64,000 nt of DNA from Pseudomonas sp. M30-35 (GCF_002163625.1 NZ_CP020892.1:2852001-2916000), one strand, 5' to 3'. Counted from the stretch's first letter, positions 44,217 through 52,881 are shown. The notes: generated from the sequence alone by a model not told the origin. Numbers and translations: made by a program.

Positions 44217-45887
44217 ATGAACATTCGTTGTCTTGCGCCCGGACTGTCGGTATCAGAACAGATATTTCTCAACCAATTGGCGGATCTGAAAGACGCCGGT
44301 ATTCGCGCCATCGTATGTAACCGTCCAGATGGCGAAGGGGCTGATCAACCTCTGTTTGCCGAAATAAAACGTTCGGCCCAAGCCATCGGTATTGAGGCGC
44401 ACTACCTCCCTGCCGAGTCCGGCAAAGTGACCGACGAGCAAGGTATTGCCTTTGGCCAGTTACTTGAAACGCTCCCCAAACCGGTATTAGCGTATTGCCG
44501 CTCCGGCATGCGCTCTACAACGATGTGGGCACTGTCACAGGCCGGACAACAGCCCCTGCCAGATATCGTCGAAACCGCAAAAAAAGCCGGATTCGATATG
44601 AAGGGAGTCATTCGCCGGATTGCGAATCAGGGGCGTACACCTATTGAGGTGGCTGAGGCAGAGCATACCGTGGTCATCATCGGCGGCGGTGCGGCGGGTA
44701 TCGCGACGGCATCCAGCTTGCTGGCACGAGAGCCTGATCTCGACATTGCCATAATCGACCCGGCCGATGTGCACTACTACCAGCCAGGCTGGACACTTGT
44801 AGGCGCGGGTGTCTTCGCTGCGCCCCAGACTGCCCGCACGATGGCAGCGACCATCCCCCGTGGCGTGCACTGGATCAAATCAGGTGTCGCCGCTTTCGAA
44901 CCCGAGCGAAAAGCCGTCATCCTAGATGGGTGCAGAGTCGTCAGATACGAGCAGTTGATAGTGTGCCCTGGCCTTAAACTCAATTGGCATGCAATCGAGG
45001 GATTGTCGGACACGTTGGGCCGCAACGGCGTGACGTCCAACTACCTGTATCACCTCGCCCCCTATACTTGGGAAATGGTGCAGAAACTGCGAGGTGGACG
45101 AGCAATTTTTACGCAACCACCCCTGCCAATCAAGTGTGCCGGAGCGCCCCAAAAAGCAATGTATCTGTCTGCCGATCACTGGAAACGTAGTGGTGTATTG
45201 CACGAAGTCGAGATTGAGTTTTGCAGCGCTGGCGCGGTTCTGTTCGGCGTTAGTGACTATGTTCCTGCACTCATGGAATACATCACTGCCTATGCTATCA
45301 ATCTGAATTTTGGCCACACGCTCATCAGTGTTGATGGGGCTGCACGAACTGCAACTTTCAACTGCATTAACCCGGATGGGAGCTCCCGTCTTGTGACTCG
45401 CGACTTCGATCTACTTCATGTGGTACCACCACAGATTGCGCCAGACTTTGTTCGGGTCAGCCCTCTCGCTGATGCGGCCGGCTGGATTGATGTCGACCCG
45501 GCTACTTTGTGTCATAAAACCTGGGCCAATATCCACGCACTGGGAGACGTTGCCAACTCCAGCAACGCTAAAACTGCGGCTGCAGCACGCAAGCAGGCTC
45601 CCGTTGTTGCCCATAATGTGCTGGCTGCACTGGGTAAAGCCAAAGGCAGTGCCCATTACGACGGTTATGGCTCCTGCCCGCTGACCGTTGAACGCGGTAA
45701 GATCGTGCTGGCCGAGTTCACGTATGGCGGCAAGGTAGCACCCAGTTTCCCGTCCTGGCTGATTGACGGTACCCGACCATCGAAGCTGGCATGGCTACTC
45801 AAAGAGCGGATTCTCCCGCCACTGTATTGGAATGGAATGCTCAAGGGGCGCGAATGGATGGCAAAACCCGAGTTGGCTGATACATGA
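44217..45887 (+). CDS. Fusion of DUF442 (rhodanese/phosphatase-like) and sulfide:quinone oxidoreductase-like flavoprotein
   Basis: A 556-residue bifunctional protein. Residues 1 to about 110 form a DUF442 domain with the loop YCRSGMRSTTMW, in which Cys, Gly and Arg are placed as in rhodaneses (CxxGxR). From about 148 there is a flavoprotein domain with VVIIGGGAAGIATASSLL for FAD. DVHYYQPGWTLVGAG and PIKCAGAPQKAMYLS follow, the latter carrying a redox cysteine typical of SQR, and late LGDVANSSNAKTAAAARKQAP for FAD. It probably oxidises sulfide at the inner membrane, passing electrons to quinone, with the DUF442 part moving the sulfur to glutathione. 50 bp after the dioxygenase gene. Confidence 0.9.
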   Translation: MNIRCLAPGLSVSEQIFLNQLADLKDAGIRAIVCNRPDGEGADQPLFAEIKRSAQAIGIEAHYLPAESGKVTDEQGIAFGQLLETLPKPVLAYCRSGMRSTTMWALSQAGQQPLPDIVETAKKAGFDMKGVIRRIANQGRTPIEVAEAEHTVVIIGGGAAGIATASSLLAREPDLDIAIIDPADVHYYQPGWTLVGAGVFAAPQTARTMAATIPRGVHWIKSGVAAFEPERKAVILDGCRVVRYEQLIVCPGLKLNWHAIEGLSDTLGRNGVTSNYLYHLAPYTWEMVQKLRGGRAIFTQPPLPIKCAGAPQKAMYLSADHWKRSGVLHEVEIEFCSAGAVLFGVSDYVPALMEYITAYAINLNFGHTLISVDGAARTATFNCINPDGSSRLVTRDFDLLHVVPPQIAPDFVRVSPLADAAGWIDVDPATLCHKTWANIHALGDVANSSNAKTAAAARKQAPVVAHNVLAALGKAKGSAHYDGYGSCPLTVERGKIVLAEFTYGGKVAPSFPSWLIDGTRPSKLAWLLKERILPPLYWNGMLKGREWMAKPELADT

Positions 45888-45914
45888 GTTCATATCTGAA
45901 ACGAGAAGATTGAG

Positions 45915-46718
45915 ATGATCACCATCTTACTGCTCGGGCTTACTGTTGGCGTCATTCTGGCTCTGACCGGCGCCGGTGGCGGAATACTTGCCGTTCCATT
46001 ACTGGTGTTTGGAGTGGGATTGAACATGGCTGAGGCCGGGCCGATTGGTTTGCTCGCTGTCGGTTTGGCCGCATCTCTGGGGGCCGTAATGGGTCTCAGA
46101 GCTGGCACCGTCCGCTATAAAGCTGCACTTCTAATTGCCGGAGCGGGGATCGTATGTTCTCCACTCGGTCTCTGGCTGGCGCAGCGCATACCTAATCGTC
46201 CGTTGACGATCATCTTTGCCATTGTGCTGATGTACGTTGCATTCAGGGTGTTTCAAAAAACGTTGCCTCGTTCCACAGAGTCAAAGCCACTGGTTACATC
46301 CAAACCACCACCTTGCGTATTGGATGCAACGCGAGGAAAGCTAAACTGGACGGCTCCTTGTGCATGGGCGTTAACCGCCTCAGGCATTGTCGCGGGGGGG
46401 CTTTCCGGCTTGCTCGGCGTAGGCGGTGGCTTTGTGATGATTCCAGCGCTCCAGCGGTACACTAATCTGACTGCGCAGTCGGTACTTGCAACATCTCTGG
46501 CCGTGATTGCACTCATTTCAATTTTCGGGGTTGCTGCAAGCTCAATTGCAGGGCGCTTGCCATGGGCAATCGCCATTCCGTTTTCAATTGGCGCATTGGT
46601 CGGCATGCTCTGCGGACGCTTGGTGGCTGCAAGACTATCGGGGCCAATTCTGCAAAGAGGCTTCGCTTTTGTTTCTGCGGTAGTTGCAGTTGGCTTGCTG
46701 GTAAAAGCCATGCAGTAA
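45915..46718 (+). CDS. TauE/SafE-family sulfite or organosulfur exporter
   Basis: A polytopic membrane protein of 267 residues with about eight hydrophobic segments in two halves. Each half has a glycine-rich turn of the family (TGAGGGILAVPLLVFG near 16-31; GGLSGLLGVGGGFVMIPAL near 160-178). In the operon with the dioxygenase and SQR fusion its natural load is the sulfite made by the dioxygenase, but that is inference. It starts 27 bp after the fusion gene and ends the operon; no terminator hairpin was seen. Confidence 0.88.
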   Translation: MITILLLGLTVGVILALTGAGGGILAVPLLVFGVGLNMAEAGPIGLLAVGLAASLGAVMGLRAGTVRYKAALLIAGAGIVCSPLGLWLAQRIPNRPLTIIFAIVLMYVAFRVFQKTLPRSTESKPLVTSKPPPCVLDATRGKLNWTAPCAWALTASGIVAGGLSGLLGVGGGFVMIPALQRYTNLTAQSVLATSLAVIALISIFGVAASSIAGRLPWAIAIPFSIGALVGMLCGRLVAARLSGPILQRGFAFVSAVVAVGLLVKAMQ

Positions 46719-46719
46719 G

Positions 46720-46845
46720 TCAATCAGGCGACGGGCTCACCTCCCCCGGCTCCAGCTCGCTTGATACTTTAGCCTTGATGATGAAACCACGCGGGGCATA
46801 CATGTGTCTCGCCTGCTCCTGACGTTGAAAAGCTTGTATGCGCAT
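46720..46845 (-). CDS. Possible 41-residue protein, or remnant of a larger gene
   Basis: An open frame on the minus strand reads MRIQAFQRQEQARHMYAPRG and ends in ELEPGEVSPSPD. The codon use looks like that of real genes, and the frame is open upstream without a start for a short way, so it might be the end of a decayed gene. No ribosome-binding site is clear. It ends 1 bp after tauE. I do not recognise it. The rest of the gap, 46846-47093, becomes AT-rich toward the tautomerase gene and shows nothing else. Confidence 0.3.
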   Translation of the reverse strand: MRIQAFQRQEQARHMYAPRGFIIKAKVSSELEPGEVSPSPD

Positions 46846-47093
46846 GACGCAGTCGCCGAAAGCCGCTGGAACTAGGGTTGGCAACTACCATCACAAATTA
46901 ATATATCAACCGGTAGCGCCCCACTCAGTGTTTGGCAACCTACTGAGCACATCCGAAATATAAGTAGGCATTTTCCTAAACCATTAAACCCCAGCACTAA
47001 CGCAGTAACTATCTGTCAGACTTATCGATTTATGATGTTTAGAGTCTCACTTTAAACTCTCCCTTAAATTCGACATACAGGCAGAAGCAAACC

Positions 47094-47474
47094 ATGCCAT
47101 TAATTCAAGTAAACCTATTAAGTAAATCACCTAAATTCATTCAAGATTTAGGTGACAACCTGCATCAATCACTCATGAAAACATGGGGTATTCCTGTTGA
47201 TGACAGGTTTCATATTTTCCATCAAAAACAAGAACATGAGCTTAAAATAAATCCCGTAATATTTGGGGTTAACCGCTCTAAAGACGTAATTCTCCTTCAC
47301 ATCACTTCTACCCCGAGAAGTCGGAAGATGAAGCTGGATTTCTATCAAGACTTAACAGAACGACTTGAGCAAAACATGAATATTCGCCCTCAAGACATCT
47401 TTATTTCTATTATTGAAAACACACAAGAAGACTGGTCATTTGGTAATGGCAAAGCACAGTTACTAACGAATTAA
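47094..47474 (+). CDS. Tautomerase-superfamily protein
   Basis: A 126-residue protein starting MPLIQVNLLSKSPKFIQDLG, so that proline becomes residue 1, the catalytic base of 4-oxalocrotonate tautomerase-like enzymes. The two beta-alpha-beta halves fit the longer tautomerase_2 form (HIFHQKQEHEL in the first, DIFISIIENTQEDWSFGNG in the second, the last a common ending). The substrate is unknown. The DNA is plainly richer in A and T than the surroundings, suggesting acquisition from elsewhere. No neighbour in an operon. Cytoplasmic. Confidence 0.82.
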   Translation: MPLIQVNLLSKSPKFIQDLGDNLHQSLMKTWGIPVDDRFHIFHQKQEHELKINPVIFGVNRSKDVILLHITSTPRSRKMKLDFYQDLTERLEQNMNIRPQDIFISIIENTQEDWSFGNGKAQLLTN

Positions 47475-47603
47475 CTCACTAAAAACAAATAGCAAACATC
47501 CTAAGTGAACCCCCAGATAGGCCCTGATAAAAGCAATACCTAATGCTGTAGTTTTTCAGAGCCTTCCTTGATCAGTACCGACAAACACTCTCTCCCCCAC
47601 CGC

Positions 47604-47755
47604 AATCATCAAAGCCCTGGAGTTAACCACTTGCAAAGCGGTAATGCTGACCACGCTTATGCCTTTGGCCTGTGGCGCGTTCACGTCCAATGATGCGGGC
47701 GGGCTGTTAAAAACCTGCCAAGCCAGCCAACTCAGCTACAACACTGCGCATCTTC
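47604..47755 (-). pseudogene. Fragment of a second LysE-family transporter gene
   Basis: This stretch of about 150 bp closely matches, base for base with scattered changes, 49317-49475 inside the intact LysE-family gene at 49095-49691. Shared runs include GACCACGCTTATGCCTTTG and CACGTCCAATGA. It covers only the middle part of the gene, in the same orientation, and has no start or end. It is a decayed paralogue or a duplication remnant. The rest of the 490-bp gap (47475-47964) shows no gene. Confidence 0.85.
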
Positions 47756-47940
47756 TATAAGCCGCTAACCCTAAAGCGGGCGAAAGGTATCTCAACCTAA
47801 AATCGACATAGTCATCATACAACCAATGCAAATAAATAATTTAAATTCAATAAGTTAGAATTTAGAAATTTACATAACGCGCCAAAATCCATAAAGTCAT
47901 CATACGTCTTGTATTCTTATCCCTGCCGCAGCGGCGGCCT

Positions 47941-47954
47941 AACAAAAACAAAAA
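47941..47954 (+). promoter_or_regulatory. Candidate Crc/Hfq catabolite-repression motif at the SMP-30 ribosome-binding site
   Basis: AACAAAAACAAAAA, immediately before the AGGGA Shine-Dalgarno and 10 bp before the start codon, contains the AANAANAA pattern that Hfq with Crc recognises in Pseudomonas mRNAs. It would block translation during growth on preferred carbon sources. Confidence 0.5.
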
Positions 47955-47964
47955 GGGATACTCA

Positions 47965-49056
47965 ATGAACGATAAACAGCCACCAGGTAGCTCTCGGCGC
48001 CAATTTCTCAAGCACTCCCTGACCTACTCGGCCGCGGCAGTCAGCATTGGCTCTTTACTGCCACAACTGGCACGTGCTGCCGAACCACTGAGCGCTCGCT
48101 ACCCGGACCCCGCAGTCGAAGCTTTCGATGACAGCTTTTTGGATCTGCGCCTATTCAACGCCAGTGTTGAAAAGCTAGCCACCGGGCTGCGCTGGGCGGA
48201 AGGCCCGGTTTGGTTTGGCGCCGGCCGCTATCTACTGATGAGTGACATCCCCAACAATCGCATTGTGCGCTGGGATGAAATCAGCCAGTCACTTGGCGTA
48301 TACCGCGATCAATCGAACTTCTCCAACGGCCTAACCTGCGATAACGAGGGTCGACTGATCACCTGCGAAGGCTCAACCACTCACGAGTTAGGCCGACGCG
48401 TGACCCGCACTGAACACGACGGCAGCATCACCGTGCTGGCGGACAACTTCGAAGGTAAACGCTTCAACTCGCCCAATGATATTGTGGTTAAGCGTGATGG
48501 CTCCGTTTGGTTCACCGACCCGCCTTTCCAGTCCGGCAATGAATATGAAGGCCATAAAATCCAGATTGAGTTGCCGCATGGTGTTTACCGCATCGACGGC
48601 GAAAGCCTGAAAATCACCCAAGTAATTGATGACCTAGCCGGACCTAACGGCCTGTGTTTCTCGCCGGATGAAAAGACGCTTTACATTGTCGAAGGTCGCG
48701 CCAAGCCCAATCGCCTGGTTTGGGCCTACCCGGTCAATGACGACGGCACGCTGGGCACACGCAGCAAGCACATTGAAGCCAGCGCATACGGCGCGCTCGA
48801 TGGTATCAAGTGCGATGAAGCGGGCAATCTCTGGTGCGGCTGGGGCAGCAACGGCTCTCCGCAAGGCAAGCCTGAAGAGCTTGATGGTGTGCGGGTATTC
48901 AACCCACAGGGCAAAGCCATCGGCCATATATCCCTGCCGGAACGTTGCGCCAATCTGTGCTTCGGTGGAACGCAAGGCAATCGCCTGTTCATGGCCAGCA
49001 GTCACTCGATTTACTCGCTATTTGTAAACACCCGCAGCGCCACATTCGTCAAGTGA
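47965..49056 (+). CDS. Tat-exported SMP-30/gluconolactonase-family protein
   Basis: A six-bladed propeller lactonase-like protein of 363 residues. The N-terminal [10 protein letters not shown] (residues 9-18) is a twin-arginine signal followed by a hydrophobic stretch and ARAAEP, so it acts folded in the periplasm. Family features are [12 protein letters not shown] near 75, [17 protein letters not shown] near 117-133, [20 protein letters not shown] near 167-186, and [19 protein letters not shown] near 273. Calcium-binding residues lie in these segments. It probably hydrolyses sugar-acid lactones. Convergent with the LysE-type gene and separated from it by a strong terminator. Confidence 0.9.
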   Translation: MNDKQPPGSSRRQFLKHSLTYSAAAVSIGSLLPQLARAAEPLSARYPDPAVEAFDDSFLDLRLFNASVEKLATGLRWAEGPVWFGAGRYLLMSDIPNNRIVRWDEISQSLGVYRDQSNFSNGLTCDNEGRLITCEGSTTHELGRRVTRTEHDGSITVLADNFEGKRFNSPNDIVVKRDGSVWFTDPPFQSGNEYEGHKIQIELPHGVYRIDGESLKITQVIDDLAGPNGLCFSPDEKTLYIVEGRAKPNRLVWAYPVNDDGTLGTRSKHIEASAYGALDGIKCDEAGNLWCGWGSNGSPQGKPEELDGVRVFNPQGKAIGHISLPERCANLCFGGTQGNRLFMASSHSIYSLFVNTRSATFVK

Positions 49057-49062
49057 GTGATC

Positions 49063-49091
49063 GGCCACGACCCGCCGGTCGTGGCCTTTCT
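49063..49091. terminator. Bidirectional terminator between SMP-30 and LysE-type genes
   Basis: GGCCACGACC (49063-49072) pairs perfectly with GGTCGTGGCC (49077-49086), with a CGCC loop and TTTCT after it. It lies between convergent genes. Confidence 0.85.
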
Positions 49092-49094
49092 GGT

Positions 49095-49691
49095 CTAGAT
49101 CAATACAGGCAACCAGGCGGATACCAGCAGCAAAAAAGCCAGCACCTGATTCATCCGCTGCAGTGCCTGCGGTGAACCCAATACCCGGGCGCTGCCCGAA
49201 CCAAGTAATGCCCACAGCGTCATGCACGGCAATGAGATCAGCAGAAAAAACAGCGACAACAGCAGCACGCGCATGCTTTTGTCGCCACCGTCGACAAACA
49301 CGCTCACCACTGCCACAGCCATCATCCAAACCTTGGGGTTGATCACTTGCAGAGCAGCAATGCCGACCACGCTTATGCCTTTGTCCCGTGGCGCATCCAC
49401 GTCCAATGAGGCAGGCGGGCTATTAAAAATCTGCCAAGCCAACCAACTCAGCCACAACACTGCGGACCACGCCATGACCTGCTGTACTCGCGGAAAGCGC
49501 AGCAGTGTTTCGCCCACGCCAAGACCGACAATCAGCACGATAAGCGCCGCCGTCAGGCACGCCCCCACAATGATCGGCAACGTGGCCCCAACCCCACGTT
49601 TGGAACTGTGGCTCAGCACCAGAATATTGGTCGGTCCCGGGGTAACCGAGGCTACAAACGCAAACAGTAGAAAAGGCAGCAAAGACTCCAT
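49095..49691 (-). CDS. LysE/RhtB-family amino acid exporter
   Basis: An inner-membrane exporter of 198 residues with six hydrophobic segments. It has the family's early ASVTPGPTNILVLSHSSKRG (residues 15-34) and the mid-protein LQVINPKVWMMAVAV. The substrate may be an amino acid or related small compound. It is 118 bp downstream of the AraC regulator in the same direction, which may control it. A decayed partial copy lies about 1.6 kb away on the far side of the SMP-30 gene. Intact. Confidence 0.9.
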   Translation of the reverse strand: MESLLPFLLFAFVASVTPGPTNILVLSHSSKRGVGATLPIIVGACLTAALIVLIVGLGVGETLLRFPRVQQVMAWSAVLWLSWLAWQIFNSPPASLDVDAPRDKGISVVGIAALQVINPKVWMMAVAVVSVFVDGGDKSMRVLLLSLFFLLISLPCMTLWALLGSGSARVLGSPQALQRMNQVLAFLLLVSAWLPVLI

Positions 49692-49809
49692 GACTCACAC
49701 TCCCTTGAAGCGTACAGGACGAGGGAACGCGAGCAGTGGCATGGGCAACATGGGCATGGCAAGAACTCCTGATTCAATAAAGAAGTCCATAGTTGCAAGC
49801 CAAGCAAAA

Positions 49810-50646
49810 TCAGTCTGGAAGGTTTGAGCAGCGTTTGCGGTAATCCGCGGGAGTGAGTTGGTAGGCACGACGGAACCAGCGCCCCATATGACTTTGATCG
49901 GCAAACCCGAGAGCACTGGCCACCTGCGCTGGCAACTCGCCACGGGCTAGTAATTGCCGTGCTCTGGCCAAGCGCAGTTGGATCAAATATGCATGAGGTG
50001 CCAGGCCATAGGCTGCCTTGAAGGCTCGGGTCAAACGGAAGCGGTCAACCGAGCAGGCGTACGCAAGGTCATCCAGCCCGATGTCTTCGCAGATATTGGC
50101 GTGCAGATAGTCACGCGCAACCTGAGCGACCAAGGGTAGGCGCGGATCTTGGGATTGACGTTTTCGCCAATCAAGGTGGGAAGTGAGTGAATCCAGCAAG
50201 GTGTCGATCGTGCTCTGGCGCACGATACGCAAATCCCCGGAATGAAGCGCATGAAAGGCCTGATTAATGGCAGTAGAAAGCCTCGGATCCTGGCTCAGGA
50301 TGGAGGCAAAACCCAATTGACTGTCAGCGGGTACGTGCTCGAACAATGCGTGCAATTCCCTTTCCAGCCAATGCGGCTCAAGGTACAGCATCGAATAGGT
50401 AAAACCCTCCTCGGTCGGCGCATAGCCATCGTGGATTTCCCCCGGTTCCAACATGAAAACTTTGCCGGGCGTACTGAGATGGCGAACACGTCGACAATTG
50501 AACTGTTGCACCCCCTGCCCCGTCACGCCGAGCAAAAAACTGTCGTGCCAGTGCGGATCGTAGGCATGCCCCTGAAAGTGGGCACGAATCGATTCAATCC
50601 CGGTATCGGCATCCTGGGACAACTCGATCCAGTTGCGTTTATCCAC
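49810..50646 (-). CDS. AraC-family transcriptional regulator
   Basis: A regulator of 278 residues. The N-terminal AraC-type cupin (about 10-160; HAYDPHWHDSFLLGVTGQG) is a ligand-binding barrel, and the C-terminal double helix-turn-helix (about 175-275) has GLAPHAYLIQLRLARARQLL and ALGFADQSHMGRWFRRAYQLTP, the family signature. Such regulators often control an adjacent exporter; the LysE-type gene follows in the same direction. The effector is unknown, possibly an amino acid. Complete. Confidence 0.9.
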   Translation of the reverse strand: MDKRNWIELSQDADTGIESIRAHFQGHAYDPHWHDSFLLGVTGQGVQQFNCRRVRHLSTPGKVFMLEPGEIHDGYAPTEEGFTYSMLYLEPHWLERELHALFEHVPADSQLGFASILSQDPRLSTAINQAFHALHSGDLRIVRQSTIDTLLDSLTSHLDWRKRQSQDPRLPLVAQVARDYLHANICEDIGLDDLAYACSVDRFRLTRAFKAAYGLAPHAYLIQLRLARARQLLARGELPAQVASALGFADQSHMGRWFRRAYQLTPADYRKRCSNLPD

Positions 50647-50768
50647 GAATGACTCCAGTGCTGGTCATTGAGCTTAATCTGCGCGAAAAACTAAATTACC
50701 CTGTTAGGGAAAACCCTGTTTAGAAGATTTGTGCACATGAGGATGCATGTAGCCGCAACGTGTGGCGG

Positions 50769-50791
50769 AGCAGGCTTGATCAAGGCCTGCT
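50769..50791. repeat. Palindromic hairpin (REP-like) between AraC and molybdopterin genes
   Basis: AGCAGGC (50769-50775) pairs with GCCTGCT (50785-50791), with an inner CTTGATCAAG palindrome. It resembles the GGAGCGGGCTTG-type REP of pseudomonads. It is placed to act as the 3' end of the leftward molybdopterin operon, but no T-run follows. Confidence 0.45.
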
Positions 50792-50819
50792 GCGCATGAC
50801 TTTATATTCCACTAAACCA

Positions 50820-51590
50820 CTATATGCCGCTAAACCAATTGTACCCTTGGTCCTCCCAATACCCGCCCGGATTGTCATTGCTGACGAATATCTCAACGAT
50901 GTGCTTGGGATTTTTAAAGCCTAACTTGGTCGGCACCCGAACGCGCAGTGGATAGCCATATTCAGGCGGTAGAGCGACTTCAGCATAATCCAGCGCCAGC
51001 AGGGTTTGCGGATGCAATGCGGTTGGCATGTCCAGGCTGGAGTAATAACGGTCGGCACACTTGAAGCCGACGAACTTGGCCGTCGTATCTGCACCGACAT
51101 GTTCTAGAAAAGTTCGCAATGGCACACCACCCCACTGCCCGATAGCGCTCCAGCCTTCAACGCAGATCAAGCGTGTGATGTCGGTGCGCTGCGGCAACTT
51201 GCGTAAGCCTTCGAGCGTCCACGGCGCCTTGTCCCGCACCCGGCCGGAGACGGCTAGCGAGTAATTTGCCAGATCGACATCAGGAATATCGTCCTCACCA
51301 TAGAAAGCGTTAAATGGGAATGGCGTGGTCATTTGCGCCTTGGTATAGGTTGACGCCAGTTTTTGCCCACTGAACAACCATGCCTGCACCCTATCGTTCC
51401 AGCGTGACATGGCCCATAACACCTTATCCACCTGGTCACCGTCCTGCAGGTTACAACCCGTCAGCATCGCCATCGCGCCAACGGTCAAGCCACCGCGCAG
51501 GAAATTGCGCCGCTGGATGCTCTCCAGCTGAAGCTGTTGCGCAGGTTCAAGTTTAATCCGCGCATTAGCGCGTTTTTTGGGCTCAATCAT
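50820..51590 (-). CDS. Periplasmic molybdopterin-dependent oxidoreductase (sulfite-oxidase fold)
   Basis: A Tat-exported enzyme of 256 residues. The twin-arginine motif QRRNFLRGG is at residues 26-34, and the sequence LTGC ending at Cys46 is a possible lipobox, so the protein may be lipid-anchored. The sulfite-oxidase-type domain (about 95-250) contains LICVEGW with Cys143 as the molybdenum ligand. It is not the usual MsrP length or sequence, but the fold class is the same. The substrate, perhaps an oxidised residue or a sulfur compound, is unknown. It overlaps the upstream cytochrome b gene by 8 bp; that membrane protein probably supplies electrons. Confidence 0.88.
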   Translation of the reverse strand: MIEPKKRANARIKLEPAQQLQLESIQRRNFLRGGLTVGAMAMLTGCNLQDGDQVDKVLWAMSRWNDRVQAWLFSGQKLASTYTKAQMTTPFPFNAFYGEDDIPDVDLANYSLAVSGRVRDKAPWTLEGLRKLPQRTDITRLICVEGWSAIGQWGGVPLRTFLEHVGADTTAKFVGFKCADRYYSSLDMPTALHPQTLLALDYAEVALPPEYGYPLRVRVPTKLGFKNPKHIVEIFVSNDNPGGYWEDQGYNWFSGI

Positions 51591-52206
51591 GATCTGATTT
51601 TCCGCTTTTAATCGGCCTTACACCGCCAGTAATCATTGGCAATAACGTTTTCGGCACAAGCAACACCAACGCCAGATGCACAACGATAAAGGCGCCAATC
51701 ACCGTCATCGCAGCAAAATGCACGTACCGTGCAAAGTCATAACCGCCCAATAGCGCCGCCAGCTCTTGCAGCTGAACTGGCTTCCAGATGGCCAGCCCCG
51801 AGACCACCACCAACACACCTGCTGCCAGCACCAACCAATACATCAGGCGCTGCACCGCGTTATAAACGCCCTTGTCATGCACCAGCCGAAAACGCAGTGC
51901 ATCACTCAGATCACGTTTGACCGCCTGCACGCCAATGGGTAAAAAATCACGTTTGAAATGGCGACTCATCACCCCGTAAATCACATAGATCAGGCCGTTG
52001 ATAAACAGCAACCACATAAATGCAAAGTGCCAGGCCAGTGCGCCACCCAGCCAGCCACCAACGGTCAACTGCGCCGGGAACCTGAAAGCGAACAACGGCG
52101 ATGCGTTGTAAATCGCCCACCCGCTCATGAACATACAGGCCATGCAGACCGCGTTGAGCCAATGAGTGAGACGAATGGGCCAGGGATGAATAGCTTTGTT
52201 GTTCAT
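51583..52206 (-). CDS. Cytochrome b/b6-type membrane protein (cytochrome b561 family)
   Basis: An inner-membrane haem protein of 207 residues, with four hydrophobic segments. It starts MNNKAIHPWPIRLTHWLNAV, with a histidine in the first segment, and has further histidines (ALAWHFAFMWLLFINGL, YVHFAAMTVIGAFIVVHLAL) placed to hold two haems b. It passes electrons from quinol to the molybdopterin enzyme whose gene overlaps its end. It differs from MsrQ, which is of the ferric-reductase family. It follows the small periplasmic protein gene by 63 bp. Confidence 0.88.
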   Translation of the reverse strand: MNNKAIHPWPIRLTHWLNAVCMACMFMSGWAIYNASPLFAFRFPAQLTVGGWLGGALAWHFAFMWLLFINGLIYVIYGVMSRHFKRDFLPIGVQAVKRDLSDALRFRLVHDKGVYNAVQRLMYWLVLAAGVLVVVSGLAIWKPVQLQELAALLGGYDFARYVHFAAMTVIGAFIVVHLALVLLVPKTLLPMITGGVRPIKSGKSDHD

Positions 52207-52269
52207 GCTCTTCCCTCGCTCGAATGCTGGAGCAAGGCCGGATGGCCACGTTCCAGCATCAACAAACGA

Positions 52270-52881
52270 TTACATAGGCGGCTGAAAACCATCTTTACCA
52301 ATGGCGACACCACGTGCGTTTTTGCCATCCCCAGCCGGGAAAGCGACAATTTTTGCGCCTTTGATCAACGCATCTTTTTTGCCCGGTTCTACATACGCAA
52401 TTGGCACATCATCCGGGACCACCAACTGCTTCTCACCGCCCTTGTAATTAACAGTCAACGTGCGGCCATTGGCCTTGGACAGTTTGCCCACGGTGCCATT
52501 GGTCATGGTGCCGGTGCTGCCGTCCGCGTTCTGCCAGCCATAATGACCTTCGCCGCTGCCTTTGAGGCTGGACTCGAATACGGTGACCTCCAATGCCTTC
52601 AGCGAACCGTCAGCCTGTGGAATGGCTGCCGAACCGACGAAGCTGTCGGCTTTGATCGAATCAATATCTGCCTTTGACACCTCTACGAAACCGGTCTTGT
52701 CAGTCAAACCGATGGTTTGTTGCGCACCGGCACGGTTGGTAAAGGTCAAGGTGTTGTTGCTGACACTTTCGACGGTACCGCGTAGCGGTTTGACCACTGG
52801 CATCTCGGTTGCGCTGGCCATGACAGCAGCGCTGAGCATTAGCAAACCGAACGTAGTGGACAGCGTGGTCTTCAACTTCAT
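52270..52881 (-). CDS. Exported protein of unknown function, first gene of the redox operon
   Basis: A protein of 203 residues with a signal peptide (to about residue 25, ASATEMP). The mature part starts with a short repeated-strand region (LRGTVESVSNNTLTFTNRAG) resembling DUF5666-type beta-barrels, then GHYGWQNADGSTGTMTNGTVG and ends GVAIGKDGFQPPM. No cysteine is in the mature part. Relatives are sometimes called metal transporter components, without evidence. It leads the operon that continues with cytochrome b and the molybdopterin enzyme. It is divergent from a two-component system with two operators between. A periplasmic partner or sensor role is possible. Confidence 0.82.
   Translation of the reverse strand: MKLKTTLSTTFGLLMLSAAVMASATEMPVVKPLRGTVESVSNNTLTFTNRAGAQQTIGLTDKTGFVEVSKADIDSIKADSFVGSAAIPQADGSLKALEVTVFESSLKGSGEGHYGWQNADGSTGTMTNGTVGKLSKANGRTLTVNYKGGEKQLVVPDDVPIAYVEPGKKDALIKGAKIVAFPAGDGKNARGVAIGKDGFQPPM

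Noticed and set aside
49695-49943. An 82-codon frame between the LysE-type and AraC genes
   Set aside because: It overlaps the 3' end of the AraC gene in another frame and shows no signal or conserved pattern.
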